This document shows positions 25,605-33,886 of a DNA stretch of 64,000 nt, one piece after another. Within the stretch, counting starts at the first letter, position 1; every line of letters starts with the position of its first letter. This DNA is from Taklimakanibacter sp021828105 (GTDB lineage Bacteria > Pseudomonadota > Alphaproteobacteria > Rhizobiales > Aestuariivirgaceae), in the NCBI GenBank assembly GCA_021828105.1, contig JAKATG010000014.1, positions 1 to 64,000 on the forward strand, written 5' to 3'. Both the position numbers and the translations under genes were made by a program. The notes beneath the pieces are model-generated. The model saw only the letters and a list, made by a program, of their open reading frames with translations, was not told the DNA's origin and searched no databases.

Positions 25605-26645
25605 ATGGAGAGAATCCTACGCCTCCTCAACGGCTCGGAAGATATCGGGCGGGGCCTGCCCTACTGGGCGATCTTCGCCGCCGTGCTGGCGCTGTTCATC
25701 GCGGTGCCGCTCTATCTCTCGGAATTCGCCGCCTATAATGTCTCCTTCTATCTGCTCAACATTCCCATGGCGCTGGGCCTGTGCATCCTCTGGGGCTATT
25801 GCGGGACCTTGAGCTTCGGCCAGGTCGCCTATTTCGGCGTCGCGGGCTACGCCTATGGCATCATCGCCGGCAACCTGATCAACCATCCCCTGGGCACGCT
25901 CATCGGCAGCATCGGCGGCATCATCGCCGCGATGGTGCTCGCCGGCATCTTCGGCTATTTCGTCTTCTTCGCGCGGGTCCAGACCTGGATCGTGCCGATC
26001 CTCACCTTGGTTCTGACCCTGCTGCTCGAGACCTTCCTCGGCCAGACCGCCGGCTATCAATGGCGCGTCGGCACGGTGCAGCTCGGCGGCTATAACGGCA
26101 TGACGGGGATCCCGAGCTTCCAGCTCGGCTCCTATGTCTTCTCGGGCTATGCCTTCTTCTACTTCGTGCTCGCCATCGTGACGGTGAGCTATCTCCTCTG
26201 CCGCGCCTTGGTCAATTCATCCTTCGGCAAGGTGCTGCTGGCGATCCGCGAAGATGCGCTCCGGACCGAGACGCTGGGCTACGACATAAGAGTGCGGCAG
26301 TGGATCGCCTTCGTGCTGGCGGCAGCCCTCGCGGGCCTCTCCGGCCTTCTCTATGTGCAGTGGGGCAATTACATCACGCCGAGCCAGGTGGGCCTCCTCG
26401 CCGCGGCGCTGCCGGTCATCTGGGTGGCGGTCGGCGGACGCGAGAAGCTCCTTGCCGCGGTGATCGGCACCTATGCGCTCAACTGGATCAACTACAAGCT
26501 CTCGTCCTCCGGCAATCAATACGCGCTGGTGATCACCGGCACGCTGCTCGTCGCGGTGATGCTGTTCTTCCCGCGCGGCCTTGTCGTCTCGCTCTTCGAT
26601 CTCGTCGCCAGGATACCGGCGAAGCGGAGGGCGCATGGCGAATAG
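25605..26645 (+). CDS. Branched-chain-type ABC permease (UrtC/LivM family), amide operon
   Basis: 346 residues with the LivM pattern: LNIPMALGLCILWGYCGTLSFGQVAYFGVAG, then TETLGYDIRVRQWIAFVLAAALAGLSGLLYV near residue 230 and ALPVIWVAVGGREKLLAAVIG. Starts 2 bp after the preceding stop. Partner of the LivH-type permease. Confidence 0.9.
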   Translation: MERILRLLNGSEDIGRGLPYWAIFAAVLALFIAVPLYLSEFAAYNVSFYLLNIPMALGLCILWGYCGTLSFGQVAYFGVAGYAYGIIAGNLINHPLGTLIGSIGGIIAAMVLAGIFGYFVFFARVQTWIVPILTLVLTLLLETFLGQTAGYQWRVGTVQLGGYNGMTGIPSFQLGSYVFSGYAFFYFVLAIVTVSYLLCRALVNSSFGKVLLAIREDALRTETLGYDIRVRQWIAFVLAAALAGLSGLLYVQWGNYITPSQVGLLAAALPVIWVAVGGREKLLAAVIGTYALNWINYKLSSSGNQYALVITGTLLVAVMLFFPRGLVVSLFDLVARIPAKRRAHGE

Positions 26646-27360
26646 CGCTTCCCTCATCGTCGAGAATCTCAACAAGCGCTTCGGCGGCGTGGTGGCGACC
26701 GACAACGTCTCCTTCGCCCTCGATCCCGGCAGCATCCAGTGCATCATCGGCCCCAATGGCGCCGGAAAATCGACCTTCTTCTCGCTCCTCGCCGGTATCC
26801 AGAAGCCGGACAGCGGACGCATCGTCTTCAACGACATCGACATCACCCGCATGCTACCGGCCGCGCGCGTGAAGCGAGGCCTGGGGCTCACCTTCCAGAC
26901 CAACCGCGTGTTCCATGATCTGAGCGTCAGGCAGAACCTGCAGATCGCCAAGGCGGCCGGCGCGGACAACGGCAACAAGGTCAAGGACGACCGCTATCTC
27001 CTGGCGCTCGAGCGCTTCGGTCTCGACGCCGGCGATCACACACGCGCACGCAACATCCCGCATCATCAGCGCCAGTGGCTCGAGATCGTCATGGTGCTCG
27101 CCTGCGGCCCCGATCTCCTGCTGCTCGACGAGCCGACCGCCGGCATGTCGCCGCAAGAGACCGGCAGCACCGCGCGGACCTTGCGCGAGCTCAACCAGAC
27201 CGGGCTCACCCTCGTCGTCGTCGAGCATGACATGGCCTTCGTGCGCGACATCGCCCAGCGCGTCACCGTGCTGCATCAGGGCCGCATCTTCGCCGACGGC
27301 CCGCTCGAGGAGGTGACCCGCCGCCAGGATGTGCGCGACATCTATCTGGGGAGGAAATGA
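26635..27360 (+). CDS. ABC transporter ATPase (UrtD/LivG type), amide operon
   Basis: 241 residues from ATG 26635 with CGGAGGG just upstream. Walker A IGPNGAGKST, signature replaced by IPHHQRQWLEIVMVLA in place of the usual LSxGQ (the family motif is weakly kept), Walker B LLLLDEPTAGMSPQE, switch His in VVEHDMAFV. Overlaps the 3' end of the permease by 11 bp and the next ATPase by ATGA. Confidence 0.88.
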   Translation: MANSASLIVENLNKRFGGVVATDNVSFALDPGSIQCIIGPNGAGKSTFFSLLAGIQKPDSGRIVFNDIDITRMLPAARVKRGLGLTFQTNRVFHDLSVRQNLQIAKAAGADNGNKVKDDRYLLALERFGLDAGDHTRARNIPHHQRQWLEIVMVLACGPDLLLLDEPTAGMSPQETGSTARTLRELNQTGLTLVVVEHDMAFVRDIAQRVTVLHQGRIFADGPLEEVTRRQDVRDIYLGRK

Positions 27361-28076
27361 CCGTGGCGGCCCTCCTCACAGCCAAGGCCCTACGCGCCGG
27401 CTACGGCGCCGGCGACGTGCTGCAGGGCATCGACATCGAGATCGCGACCGGCGAGATCGTGGCGGTGCTCGGCCGCAATGGCGTGGGCAAGAGCACGCTG
27501 ATGAAATCGCTCATCGGCATATTGCCCCTGCGCAGCGGCGCGATCGATTATGGCGGCCGCAACCTGGCGAAGGAGAGCGCCGACAGCCGGGCGCGGCAGG
27601 GCATCGGCTATGTGCCGCAGGGACGCGAGATCTTCCCGCATATGACGGTGGAAGAGAATCTGCGCATGGGCCGCCTGATCCGGCGCGACCGCGACAAGGC
27701 GGAGGCCGTGCGTGCCGATGTCTATGGCTATTTCCCGTTCCTCAGCGAGCGGGGCGCGCAACGCGCCGGGACATTGTCGGGCGGCCAGCAGGAGATGCTC
27801 GCCATCGCGCGAGCGCTCAATGGCGATCCGGCCCTGCTTCTTCTCGATGAGCCGAGCGACGGTGTCCAGCCCTCGATCGTCCAGGAGATCGGCGATTTCC
27901 TGGTGAAGCTCGTGGCCGAGCGCGCCATCGCCGTCCTCATCGTCGAGCAGAATATCGACCTCATCCAGAGCGTCGCCGGCCGCGCTTTCGTGATGGACAA
28001 GGGCCGCTTCGTCGCCGAGCTCGACAGGGCGAAGATCCAGGACACGCAGACGCTCAGTCACCACCTTTCAATTTGA
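27357..28076 (+). CDS. ABC transporter ATPase (UrtE/LivF type), amide operon
   Basis: 239 residues. Walker A LGRNGVGKST, QGREIFPHMTVEENL (a typical LivF/UrtE Q-loop region), signature LSGGQQEMLAIARAL, Walker B LLLLDEPSDGVQPSI, switch region LIVEQNIDLI. DEPSDGVQP rather than DEPSLGLAP is the pattern of urea/amide-type UrtE proteins. Last transport gene before the formamidase. Confidence 0.9.
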   Translation: MTVAALLTAKALRAGYGAGDVLQGIDIEIATGEIVAVLGRNGVGKSTLMKSLIGILPLRSGAIDYGGRNLAKESADSRARQGIGYVPQGREIFPHMTVEENLRMGRLIRRDRDKAEAVRADVYGYFPFLSERGAQRAGTLSGGQQEMLAIARALNGDPALLLLDEPSDGVQPSIVQEIGDFLVKLVAERAIAVLIVEQNIDLIQSVAGRAFVMDKGRFVAELDRAKIQDTQTLSHHLSI

Positions 28077-28098
28077 GACATTCGATCAGGAGGCAAAG

Positions 28099-29088
28099 AT
28101 GGGTAATTGGCTGCAACAGAGCTACATGGCACGCAAGGGTGTCGCCCGCGGCAAGGCCGGCAAGACGCATGAGCTCACCGTCGCGAAGCAGGGCAAATAT
28201 CACTATGTCTATGGGCCCTACGCCGAGCCCGTGCTCGCGATCGAGCCGGGCGATATCGTGGTGGCCGAAACGCAGGATGCCTTCGAAGGCGCCATCAGAC
28301 ACGAAAGCGACAAGCCGACCGATGTCCTGCATATGCCTTTCCTCAACCCCCAATGCGGCCCGATCGCGGTCAAGGGTGCGGAGAAAGGCGACGTGCTCTG
28401 CGTCCATATCCATTCGATCAAGCCGCGCGGCCCGCAGCCCGTCGGCACGACGGCACTCATCCCGGAATTCGGCGGCCTGGTCGCGACCAACAACACCGCC
28501 CTTCTCAACCCGCCTCTGCCTCAGAAGGTGAAGAAGATGGAAGTGACCGAGAAGGGCATCAAGTTCAATTCCAAGATCACGCTGCCTTATGAGCCCTTCA
28601 TCGGCACGCTCGGCGTCAGCCCCGAGATCGAGGCGGTGACGTCGCTGCAGCCCGATTACTGGGGCGGCAATATGGACCTGCCCGATGTCTGCCCGGGGGC
28701 GGTGGTCTATTTCCCGGTGCATCACAAGGATGCGTATCTCTATCTCGGCGACTGCCATGGCACGCAAGGCGACGGCGAGCTCTGCGGTGTGGCGGTCGAG
28801 ATCCCCTCGACCACGACGGTCCAGGTCGATCTGATCAAGAAATGGCAGATCGCGTGGCCCCGACTCGAGAATGAGAAATTCATCATGACGATCGGCAGCA
28901 CCAGGCCCATGGAGGACGCGGCCCGCATCGCCTATCGCGAGCTCATCCACTGGATGGTGAGCGATTACGGCTTCGACCAGTATGAGGCCTATTTCCTCCT
29001 CACCCAGGCGGGCCGCGTGCGCCTCGGCAACATGGTCGATCCCAAATACACGCTGGGGGCCTCCATCCTGAAGAGCTATATCGGGTAG
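28099..29088 (+). CDS. fmdA: Formamidase/acetamidase (FmdA_AmdA family)
   Basis: 329 residues. The family core is clear: VEPGD-like AIEPGDIVVAETQDAFEG, NPQCGPIAVKGAEKGDVL, IGTLGVSPEIEA, YLGDCHGTQGDGELCGVAVEI. This enzyme hydrolyses formamide (or short amides) to ammonium and the carboxylate. The length agrees with the short (about 300-330 aa) branch rather than the about 400-aa Methylophilus FmdA. AGGAGGCAAAG precedes ATG 28099. It closes the operon that begins at the AmiC-like gene, which supports an amide as the inducer. Confidence 0.9.
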   Translation: MGNWLQQSYMARKGVARGKAGKTHELTVAKQGKYHYVYGPYAEPVLAIEPGDIVVAETQDAFEGAIRHESDKPTDVLHMPFLNPQCGPIAVKGAEKGDVLCVHIHSIKPRGPQPVGTTALIPEFGGLVATNNTALLNPPLPQKVKKMEVTEKGIKFNSKITLPYEPFIGTLGVSPEIEAVTSLQPDYWGGNMDLPDVCPGAVVYFPVHHKDAYLYLGDCHGTQGDGELCGVAVEIPSTTTVQVDLIKKWQIAWPRLENEKFIMTIGSTRPMEDAARIAYRELIHWMVSDYGFDQYEAYFLLTQAGRVRLGNMVDPKYTLGASILKSYIG

Positions 29089-29140
29089 AAGGTCGCCGAA
29101 TTTCGCCCGTTGCAAGACCCCCATCCGGCGCTGCGCGCCA

Positions 29141-29165
29141 CCTTCCCCCGCTTCGCGGGAGAAGG
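29141..29165. repeat. Palindromic intergenic repeat
   Basis: CCTTC-C-CCCGC and GCGGG-A-GAAGG form a stem around TTC with one mismatch, within a wider motif (about 29116-29170) that is familiar from rhizobial intergenic spaces. It lies between the formamidase gene and the LysE gene. Confidence 0.55.
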
Positions 29166-29254
29166 AGGGATGACGAAACTGGCGCGATTACCGCGGGGTA
29201 ATTGCGGCGGGGAGAAAGCGCCAGCATCGTGCCGTTCGAGGAGAGAATTCTCGA

Positions 29255-29851
29255 ATGGACGACATGCTGCTCGGACCCCTGGCTCTGTTCGCTTTGGCCA
29301 TGTGCCTGACACCGGGGCCCAATGTGGTGATGATCACGGCGTCCGCGGCCAATTTCGGCTTCCGCCGCGCCATACCGCATATGCTGGGCATCACCATCGG
29401 GTTCGCCTTGCTGATCATGGCGTCGGGCCTGGGCCTTGCCGGCCTGCTCAAGGCCGAACCGCGCTTGCATCTCCTGCTCAAATATGCGGGCGCCGCCTAT
29501 CTGCTCTACCTCGCCTGGCGCATTACCCAGGCCGGCACCGCCTCGCCAGGCTCGGCGCGCGCCAAGCCCATCGGCTTCATCGAGGCAACGCTCTTCCAAT
29601 GGATCAATCCCAAGGGCTGGGTGACCGCGATCGGCGCGCTTGCCGCCTATTCCAGCATCGGCGGCAATGCGCTGCAGGAGACCATCGTCATCGCCAGCGT
29701 GCTCGCGGCGGCCTGCCTGCTGTCGGTCGTGCTGTGGGCGGGATTCGGCGTGGCGATCGGGCGCTTCTTGAGTCATCCGCTGATGCGCCGGAGCTTCAAC
29801 GGGGCGATGGCCGGCCTGTTGGTGATCTCCCTCATCCCGGTCTTCTGGTGA
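29255..29851 (+). CDS. LysE/RhtB-family amino acid exporter
   Basis: 198 residues, six predicted membrane segments, with the family motif LTPGPNVVMI near residue 19-28 and QWINPKGW around residue 113. Such proteins export amino acids or related metabolites by proton antiport. ATG 29255 was chosen because the frame keeps the short N-terminus usual for the family; GAGGAGAG lies 10 bp upstream. No clear link to the formamidase operon. Confidence 0.87.
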   Translation: MDDMLLGPLALFALAMCLTPGPNVVMITASAANFGFRRAIPHMLGITIGFALLIMASGLGLAGLLKAEPRLHLLLKYAGAAYLLYLAWRITQAGTASPGSARAKPIGFIEATLFQWINPKGWVTAIGALAAYSSIGGNALQETIVIASVLAAACLLSVVLWAGFGVAIGRFLSHPLMRRSFNGAMAGLLVISLIPVFW

Positions 29852-29879
29852 CAGGGCTCGCGCATGCTATATAGGCCGG

Positions 29880-30626
29880 ATGACCGCCGCCATCCGCATC
29901 CTCATCGTCGATGACGAGCCGCAGATTCAGCGCTTCCTCAAGCTCGGGCTCGAGGCCGGCGGCTTTGCCGTGAGCGCCGCCGCGACGGCCGCCGAGGCGA
30001 TCAAGGCGATCGCCCAGTCGGCGCCCGATCTGGTGCTGCTCGATCTGGGCCTTCCCGATCTCGACGGCAAGGACGTCATCCGCCAGACGCGCGCCTTTTC
30101 GCAAGTGCCGATCATCATCGTCTCGGCGCGCGACCGCGAGTCGGAGAAGATCGAAGCGCTGGATCTCGGCGCCGACGATTATGTCAACAAGCCTTTCGGC
30201 ATCGGCGAGCTTCTGGCGCGCATCCGCACGGCTTTGCGCCACCACAATCCCGCCGGCAAATCCCTGCCCGTCCTCGATCACAACGGGATCACGCTCGATG
30301 TGCCGAACCATCGCGTGACCAAGAACGGAACCGTGCTGAAGCTGACGCCGAAGGAGTTCGACCTCCTGGCGCTTCTCATGCGCAATGCCGGACGCGTCCT
30401 CACCCACCGCCAGATTCTCACCGCCATCTGGGGTCCGGCCCATGCCGAGGACATGCAATACTTACGCGTGCTGGTCGGCCAGTTGCGCGGCAAGCTCGAA
30501 GACGACCACGCCAATCCGCGCCTCATCCAGACCGAGCCCGGCATCGGCTATCGGATCGCGGTGGAGGATAGCTCTCACACGCAATCTCCCTCAGTCCGTC
30601 ATCCCGGCGAAAGCCGGGATCCATAA
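29880..30626 (+). CDS. KdpE-like OmpR-family response regulator, tail extended by a repeat
   Basis: 248 residues. Receiver domain with D11-D12, D55 (VLLDLGLPD) and YVNKPFGIGE; winged helix ending at PGIGYRIAVED (about residue 229), as in KdpE (about 225-230 aa). The last roughly 20 residues, including VRHPGESRDP, come from the left arm of the inverted repeat at 30595, so the natural stop has been overwritten. No kdpD or kdpFABC gene is present nearby; it is an orphan in this window. Confidence 0.82.
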   Translation: MTAAIRILIVDDEPQIQRFLKLGLEAGGFAVSAAATAAEAIKAIAQSAPDLVLLDLGLPDLDGKDVIRQTRAFSQVPIIIVSARDRESEKIEALDLGADDYVNKPFGIGELLARIRTALRHHNPAGKSLPVLDHNGITLDVPNHRVTKNGTVLKLTPKEFDLLALLMRNAGRVLTHRQILTAIWGPAHAEDMQYLRVLVGQLRGKLEDDHANPRLIQTEPGIGYRIAVEDSSHTQSPSVRHPGESRDP

Positions 30627-30699
30627 ATTCTCTTCGCGCGAGCAGCGCCGCCCGCATTGCGCCTATTCAGGGGATCCCGGCTTTCGCCGGGATGACGGA
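30595..30699. repeat. 28-bp perfect inverted repeat flanking a 49-bp spacer
   Basis: The left arm 30595-30622 and the right arm 30672-30699 are exact reverse complements of each other, each containing the core CCCGGCGAAAGCCGGGAT. This is the widespread alphaproteobacterial palindromic repeat that is often mistranslated as HPGESRDP or VIPAKAGIH. The left arm enters the coding end of the KdpE-like gene. Confidence 0.85.
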
Positions 30700-30716
30700 A
30701 GTGGGGAGCAATGACG

Positions 30717-31601
30717 TCAAATGCGATAGATGCGTTTCGCCGTCCCGGAAAAAATCTTCTCCTGCACATCCGCGGGATGATCGGCGAGCGCCACGCGATG
30801 CGCCTGAATGAGCTCGCCATAGCTCGACCACAATTTCTCGATCGGGAAATTCGAGCCGAAGAGGCAGCGCTCGGCCCCGAACAGCGCGAGCGTCTCGCGC
30901 GCAATGTCGCCGATGAGCGTCGCATCGACCCTATGGATGAAGGTGCCCAGCCCTGAAAGCTTCGAGACGATATTGGGCTCATCCGCGAGCCTCTTCATCC
31001 CGGCGCGCCAGGCCGCCCAGCCCTCCGCCGACAGATCCTCCAGCATGCCGGCGTGCTGGAGAATGAAAGTCATCGCCGGGAATTCTCGGGCAAGCTCGGC
31101 CGCATCCGCCATCTGGCCGGCGAAGACCTGGAGATCGAAGCTCAGGCCATAGCCGGAGAGATGAGCCAGGTTGCGCCGGAAGCGCGGCTCCGTCATCAGG
31201 TCGGGCTTCGCCGCGAAGCGATATTGCGGATTCTCATGCCAATGGAGCTGCATCCTGACGCCGCGCAGCAAGGGATAGCGCGCCAAGCGATCGAGTGCGG
31301 GCCGGACGTCCTCCACCGTGAGATCGACATAGCCGACAATGCCGTGGGGCCAGCCGGTCTCATCGGCGGTCTTCTGCACCCAGGCCACTTCCTTCTCGAA
31401 ATCCTCCTTGGCCCAGTTGGCCTGGACATAGACCGATTGCGCGACGCCCAAACCCGCAATGTCGGCGAGATATTCGCCGATCGGATAGTCGCGCCGGATC
31501 GGCTCATAGGGGCCGAAGATGCGCGGCAGCATCGGGCCCACGAGCCAGGGCAGATCCTGCTGGCGCCAGATATGATGATGGGCGTCGACGATCCCAGTCA
31601 T
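30717..31601 (-). CDS. Amidohydrolase family 2 (metal-dependent hydrolase)
   Basis: 294 residues. The N-terminal metal site is VDAHHHIW, followed by MQLHWHENPQYRF, the HAG at about residue 184 (FILQHAGM) and the C-terminal LFGSNFPIEKL, where SNFP/SDWP is the conserved aspartate/asparagine loop. Relatives hydrolyse lactones (L-fuconolactone) or 2-pyrone-4,6-dicarboxylate. ATGA overlap with the VWA gene makes it the last gene of the molybdenum-hydroxylase operon, where it could open a lactone or ring made by hydroxylation. Confidence 0.85.
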   Translation of the reverse strand: MTGIVDAHHHIWRQQDLPWLVGPMLPRIFGPYEPIRRDYPIGEYLADIAGLGVAQSVYVQANWAKEDFEKEVAWVQKTADETGWPHGIVGYVDLTVEDVRPALDRLARYPLLRGVRMQLHWHENPQYRFAAKPDLMTEPRFRRNLAHLSGYGLSFDLQVFAGQMADAAELAREFPAMTFILQHAGMLEDLSAEGWAAWRAGMKRLADEPNIVSKLSGLGTFIHRVDATLIGDIARETLALFGAERCLFGSNFPIEKLWSSYGELIQAHRVALADHPADVQEKIFSGTAKRIYRI

Positions 31602-32701
31602 GAAGGTGAGCCTATGCGCAAAGTGTGGTCGACAAGGCTCGAAAGCGAGCCGCCATTGCCGAGCTGATCGAGGAATTTGAGAATGTCTTTCAGCGCCCGC
31701 GTCTCGGGCCGGAAGCGCGGATCGGCGGCGAGCGGCGTCAGCCAGGCGAGATACCAGGCCCGGCGCCTGATGCGCGCGACCGCCTCGCGCATCGGCTTCG
31801 GATCGCCGCGCTCGAGCCCATCGGAGAGGACCAGCACGACGGCGCCGCGCAGCAAGGACGCGTAACGCGGATCGGCCATGAAGGCGGAAAGCGCCGGCCC
31901 GATACGCGTGCCGCCATCCCAGTCATCGACTATCGCCGCGGCACTTTCGAGCGCACGCGCCGGATCGCGGTGCTTGAGCGCCCGCGTGATACGGGTCAGG
32001 CGCGTGCCGAAGGCAAAGCTCTCCACCTTGTCCGCCATCTGGGTCAGCGCATGGGCATAGCGCAAATAATCGGCGGTGTGCGCTTTCATCGATCCCGATA
32101 TGTCGATCAGGAGGACGATCGGCCGCTGCAGGGACTTGCGCTTTCCGCGCATCAACCGGATGACATCGCCGTCATGCTCGACCACACGCCGCATCGAGCG
32201 GCGCAGATCGAGCGCGTCGCCCTTCTTGTCCGGAATTTTGCGGAAGCCGAGTCGTCGCGGCAGGGCGCCGGGCCCCTCCTTCTCCAGCCGGCCGACCGCC
32301 TGATCATCCGGCCCGGCATCGAACTGCCGGATGCCCAATATCTCTTGCGCCGTCGCCGCCTTGCCGGAGCGATTGGCGCCTTCGATCTCGGGCGGTTCCC
32401 GGCGCTGCTCGCCCTTGTCCTTCACGGCTGCGTCTTCTTCCGGCAGGCTCTTCGCCGCCGAGGCGACGGCGGCCACTTCGAAGAAGAAGGCATGGAAGAG
32501 TGCCTCGAACTCGGCGTGCCGGTCGGCGGGCGGCGCCAAGGTCGCATGCGCCGCGTGGCGGATGCTTTCGATCGACTTCGGTCCGAGCAGGCGCACGGCG
32601 CCCAGGAACATCACCACCTGCTCATGGGCGAGCGGAAAGCCGTGCGCACGCAAAGCCTGAGTGAAATCCACGAGGACCGTGACGGCGCGCGGCAGCTTCA
32701 T
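31598..32701 (-). CDS. VWA-domain CoxE-like protein
   Basis: 367 residues with an N-terminal helical part, an acidic linker around 100-130, and a C-terminal von Willebrand A domain with the MIDAS motif LLIDISGSMKAH (about residues 196-207). CoxE-type proteins work with MoxR-type ATPases (CoxD) in assembling the active site of molybdenum hydroxylases. The gene overlaps the MoxR gene on one side and the amidohydrolase gene on the other (ATGA each). Confidence 0.88.
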   Translation of the reverse strand: MKLPRAVTVLVDFTQALRAHGFPLAHEQVVMFLGAVRLLGPKSIESIRHAAHATLAPPADRHAEFEALFHAFFFEVAAVASAAKSLPEEDAAVKDKGEQRREPPEIEGANRSGKAATAQEILGIRQFDAGPDDQAVGRLEKEGPGALPRRLGFRKIPDKKGDALDLRRSMRRVVEHDGDVIRLMRGKRKSLQRPIVLLIDISGSMKAHTADYLRYAHALTQMADKVESFAFGTRLTRITRALKHRDPARALESAAAIVDDWDGGTRIGPALSAFMADPRYASLLRGAVVLVLSDGLERGDPKPMREAVARIRRRAWYLAWLTPLAADPRFRPETRALKDILKFLDQLGNGGSLSSLVDHTLRIGSPS

Positions 32702-33564
32702 GAGGCGCAGGCCTTGGCGAGAAGCGTGTCGAGTTCACCCCGCACCAGATTCAAATCTTCCTCGTCCTTGATCGCGACGCCGATCGCGCGGCGGAAGGCC
32801 TCGGGCCAGCGCCCGCTGCCGCTTTCGAGGAGGGTCGCCGCATGGGCCCATTCGATCGCTTCCGATATTCCGGGTGCCTTGGCGAGCGGCAGGCGGCGCA
32901 GGCCATTGACGGCGGCGACGACCGCTTGCGCCGTCTTCTCCGCCACATCGGGCGCCCGCATCATGATGATGCGCGCTTCCCGCTCGGGCTCGGGATAGGC
33001 GATCCAGTTATAGACGCAGCGCCGCCGCAAGGCCTCGTGCAATTCGCGCGTGCGGTTGGAGGTGAGGATCACGGCGGGCGGCGTCCTTGCCTTCAGCGTG
33101 CCGCGCTCGGGGATCGAGATCTGGAAATCGGACAGGAATTCGAGCAGGAAGGCTTCGAACTCATGATCGGCGCGGTCGATCTCATCGATGAGCAGCAAGG
33201 TCTCGGCCGGGCTTTTAAGCGCCCTAAGCAAGGGCCGCTCGATCAGGAACTCGTCCGCATAGAGATCCGTGTCCTGGTCGCGGCGCAGGCTCAAAAGCTG
33301 GCGGGCATAATTCCATTCATAAAGCGCGTGGCCCGCATCGATGCCTTCATAACATTGCAGCCGCACCAGATTGCGGCCGAGCGCCGCGGCGAGCGCCTTG
33401 GCGGCCTCGGTCTTGCCGACGCCCGGCATGCCTTCGAGCAGCAAGGGCTTGCCGAGCTCGAGCGCGAGATAGGCCGCGATGCTTAAGCTCTCGCCGGCGA
33501 GATAACTCTCACGCTCGAGGCGCTGAGCCAGAACTTCGGGCGATGGGGCTCTGTCGTCAGACAA
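32698..33564 (-). CDS. MoxR/CoxD-type AAA+ ATPase
   Basis: 288 residues. Walker A GMPGVGKT (45-52), Walker B TLLLIDEIDRAD, sensor region ILTSNRTRELHEALRRRC. The frame is open to 33675, but no ATG exists near the family start; TTG 33564 is the best start because AGAGAAAG precedes it, it overlaps the stop of the upstream gene, and the protein then begins right before the conserved helix. Works with the VWA protein in cofactor maturation of the hydroxylase (established for CoxD in CO dehydrogenase). Confidence 0.87.
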   Translation of the reverse strand: MSDDRAPSPEVLAQRLERESYLAGESLSIAAYLALELGKPLLLEGMPGVGKTEAAKALAAALGRNLVRLQCYEGIDAGHALYEWNYARQLLSLRRDQDTDLYADEFLIERPLLRALKSPAETLLLIDEIDRADHEFEAFLLEFLSDFQISIPERGTLKARTPPAVILTSNRTRELHEALRRRCVYNWIAYPEPEREARIIMMRAPDVAEKTAQAVVAAVNGLRRLPLAKAPGISEAIEWAHAATLLESGSGRWPEAFRRAIGVAIKDEEDLNLVRGELDTLLAKACAS

Positions 33565-33865
33565 AGACTTTCTCTTCGACCAGGAAATGGAAACGGCTGG
33601 CGCAATGGGACGCCGCATCGCCGCCCGCGGCCTTGCCGGCATCCGTCGCCATCGCCGCGAGCCGCGCCTCGGCATCGTCGAACCACATCTCGCTCACCGC
33701 ATCGTAAGGATTGTCGGGATTTTCCTCCCTGGCGACATTCATGCGATAGCCGCGCAAACCGGGAAGCTTCTGCGCCAGCTTCGGGTGCTCGGCCTGCGCC
33801 CAGTTGCGGAACTGGTCGAAGCTCAGATCGGGATGGCGCTTCATCAGGGACATGACTTTCAGCAT
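33557..33865 (-). CDS. EthD-domain small protein
   Basis: 102 residues. The pattern KVMSLMKRHPDLSFDQFRNW then HPKLAQKLPGLRGYRMNVA and AVSEMWFDDAEA is that of EthD/dimeric alpha-beta barrel proteins. Their function is usually unknown; some are accessory to degradation of ethers or aromatics. It is embedded in the hydroxylase operon between the large-subunit gene and the MoxR gene. Confidence 0.78.
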   Translation of the reverse strand: MLKVMSLMKRHPDLSFDQFRNWAQAEHPKLAQKLPGLRGYRMNVAREENPDNPYDAVSEMWFDDAEARLAAMATDAGKAAGGDAASHCASRFHFLVEEKVFV

Positions 33866-33886
33866 TCAGTTCTCCTCTCGATAGGA

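Noticed and set aside
31625..32998. A 457-codon open frame opposite the VWA-domain gene
   Set aside because: Shadow of the CoxE- and MoxR-like genes, both with clear nucleotide- or metal-binding motifs.
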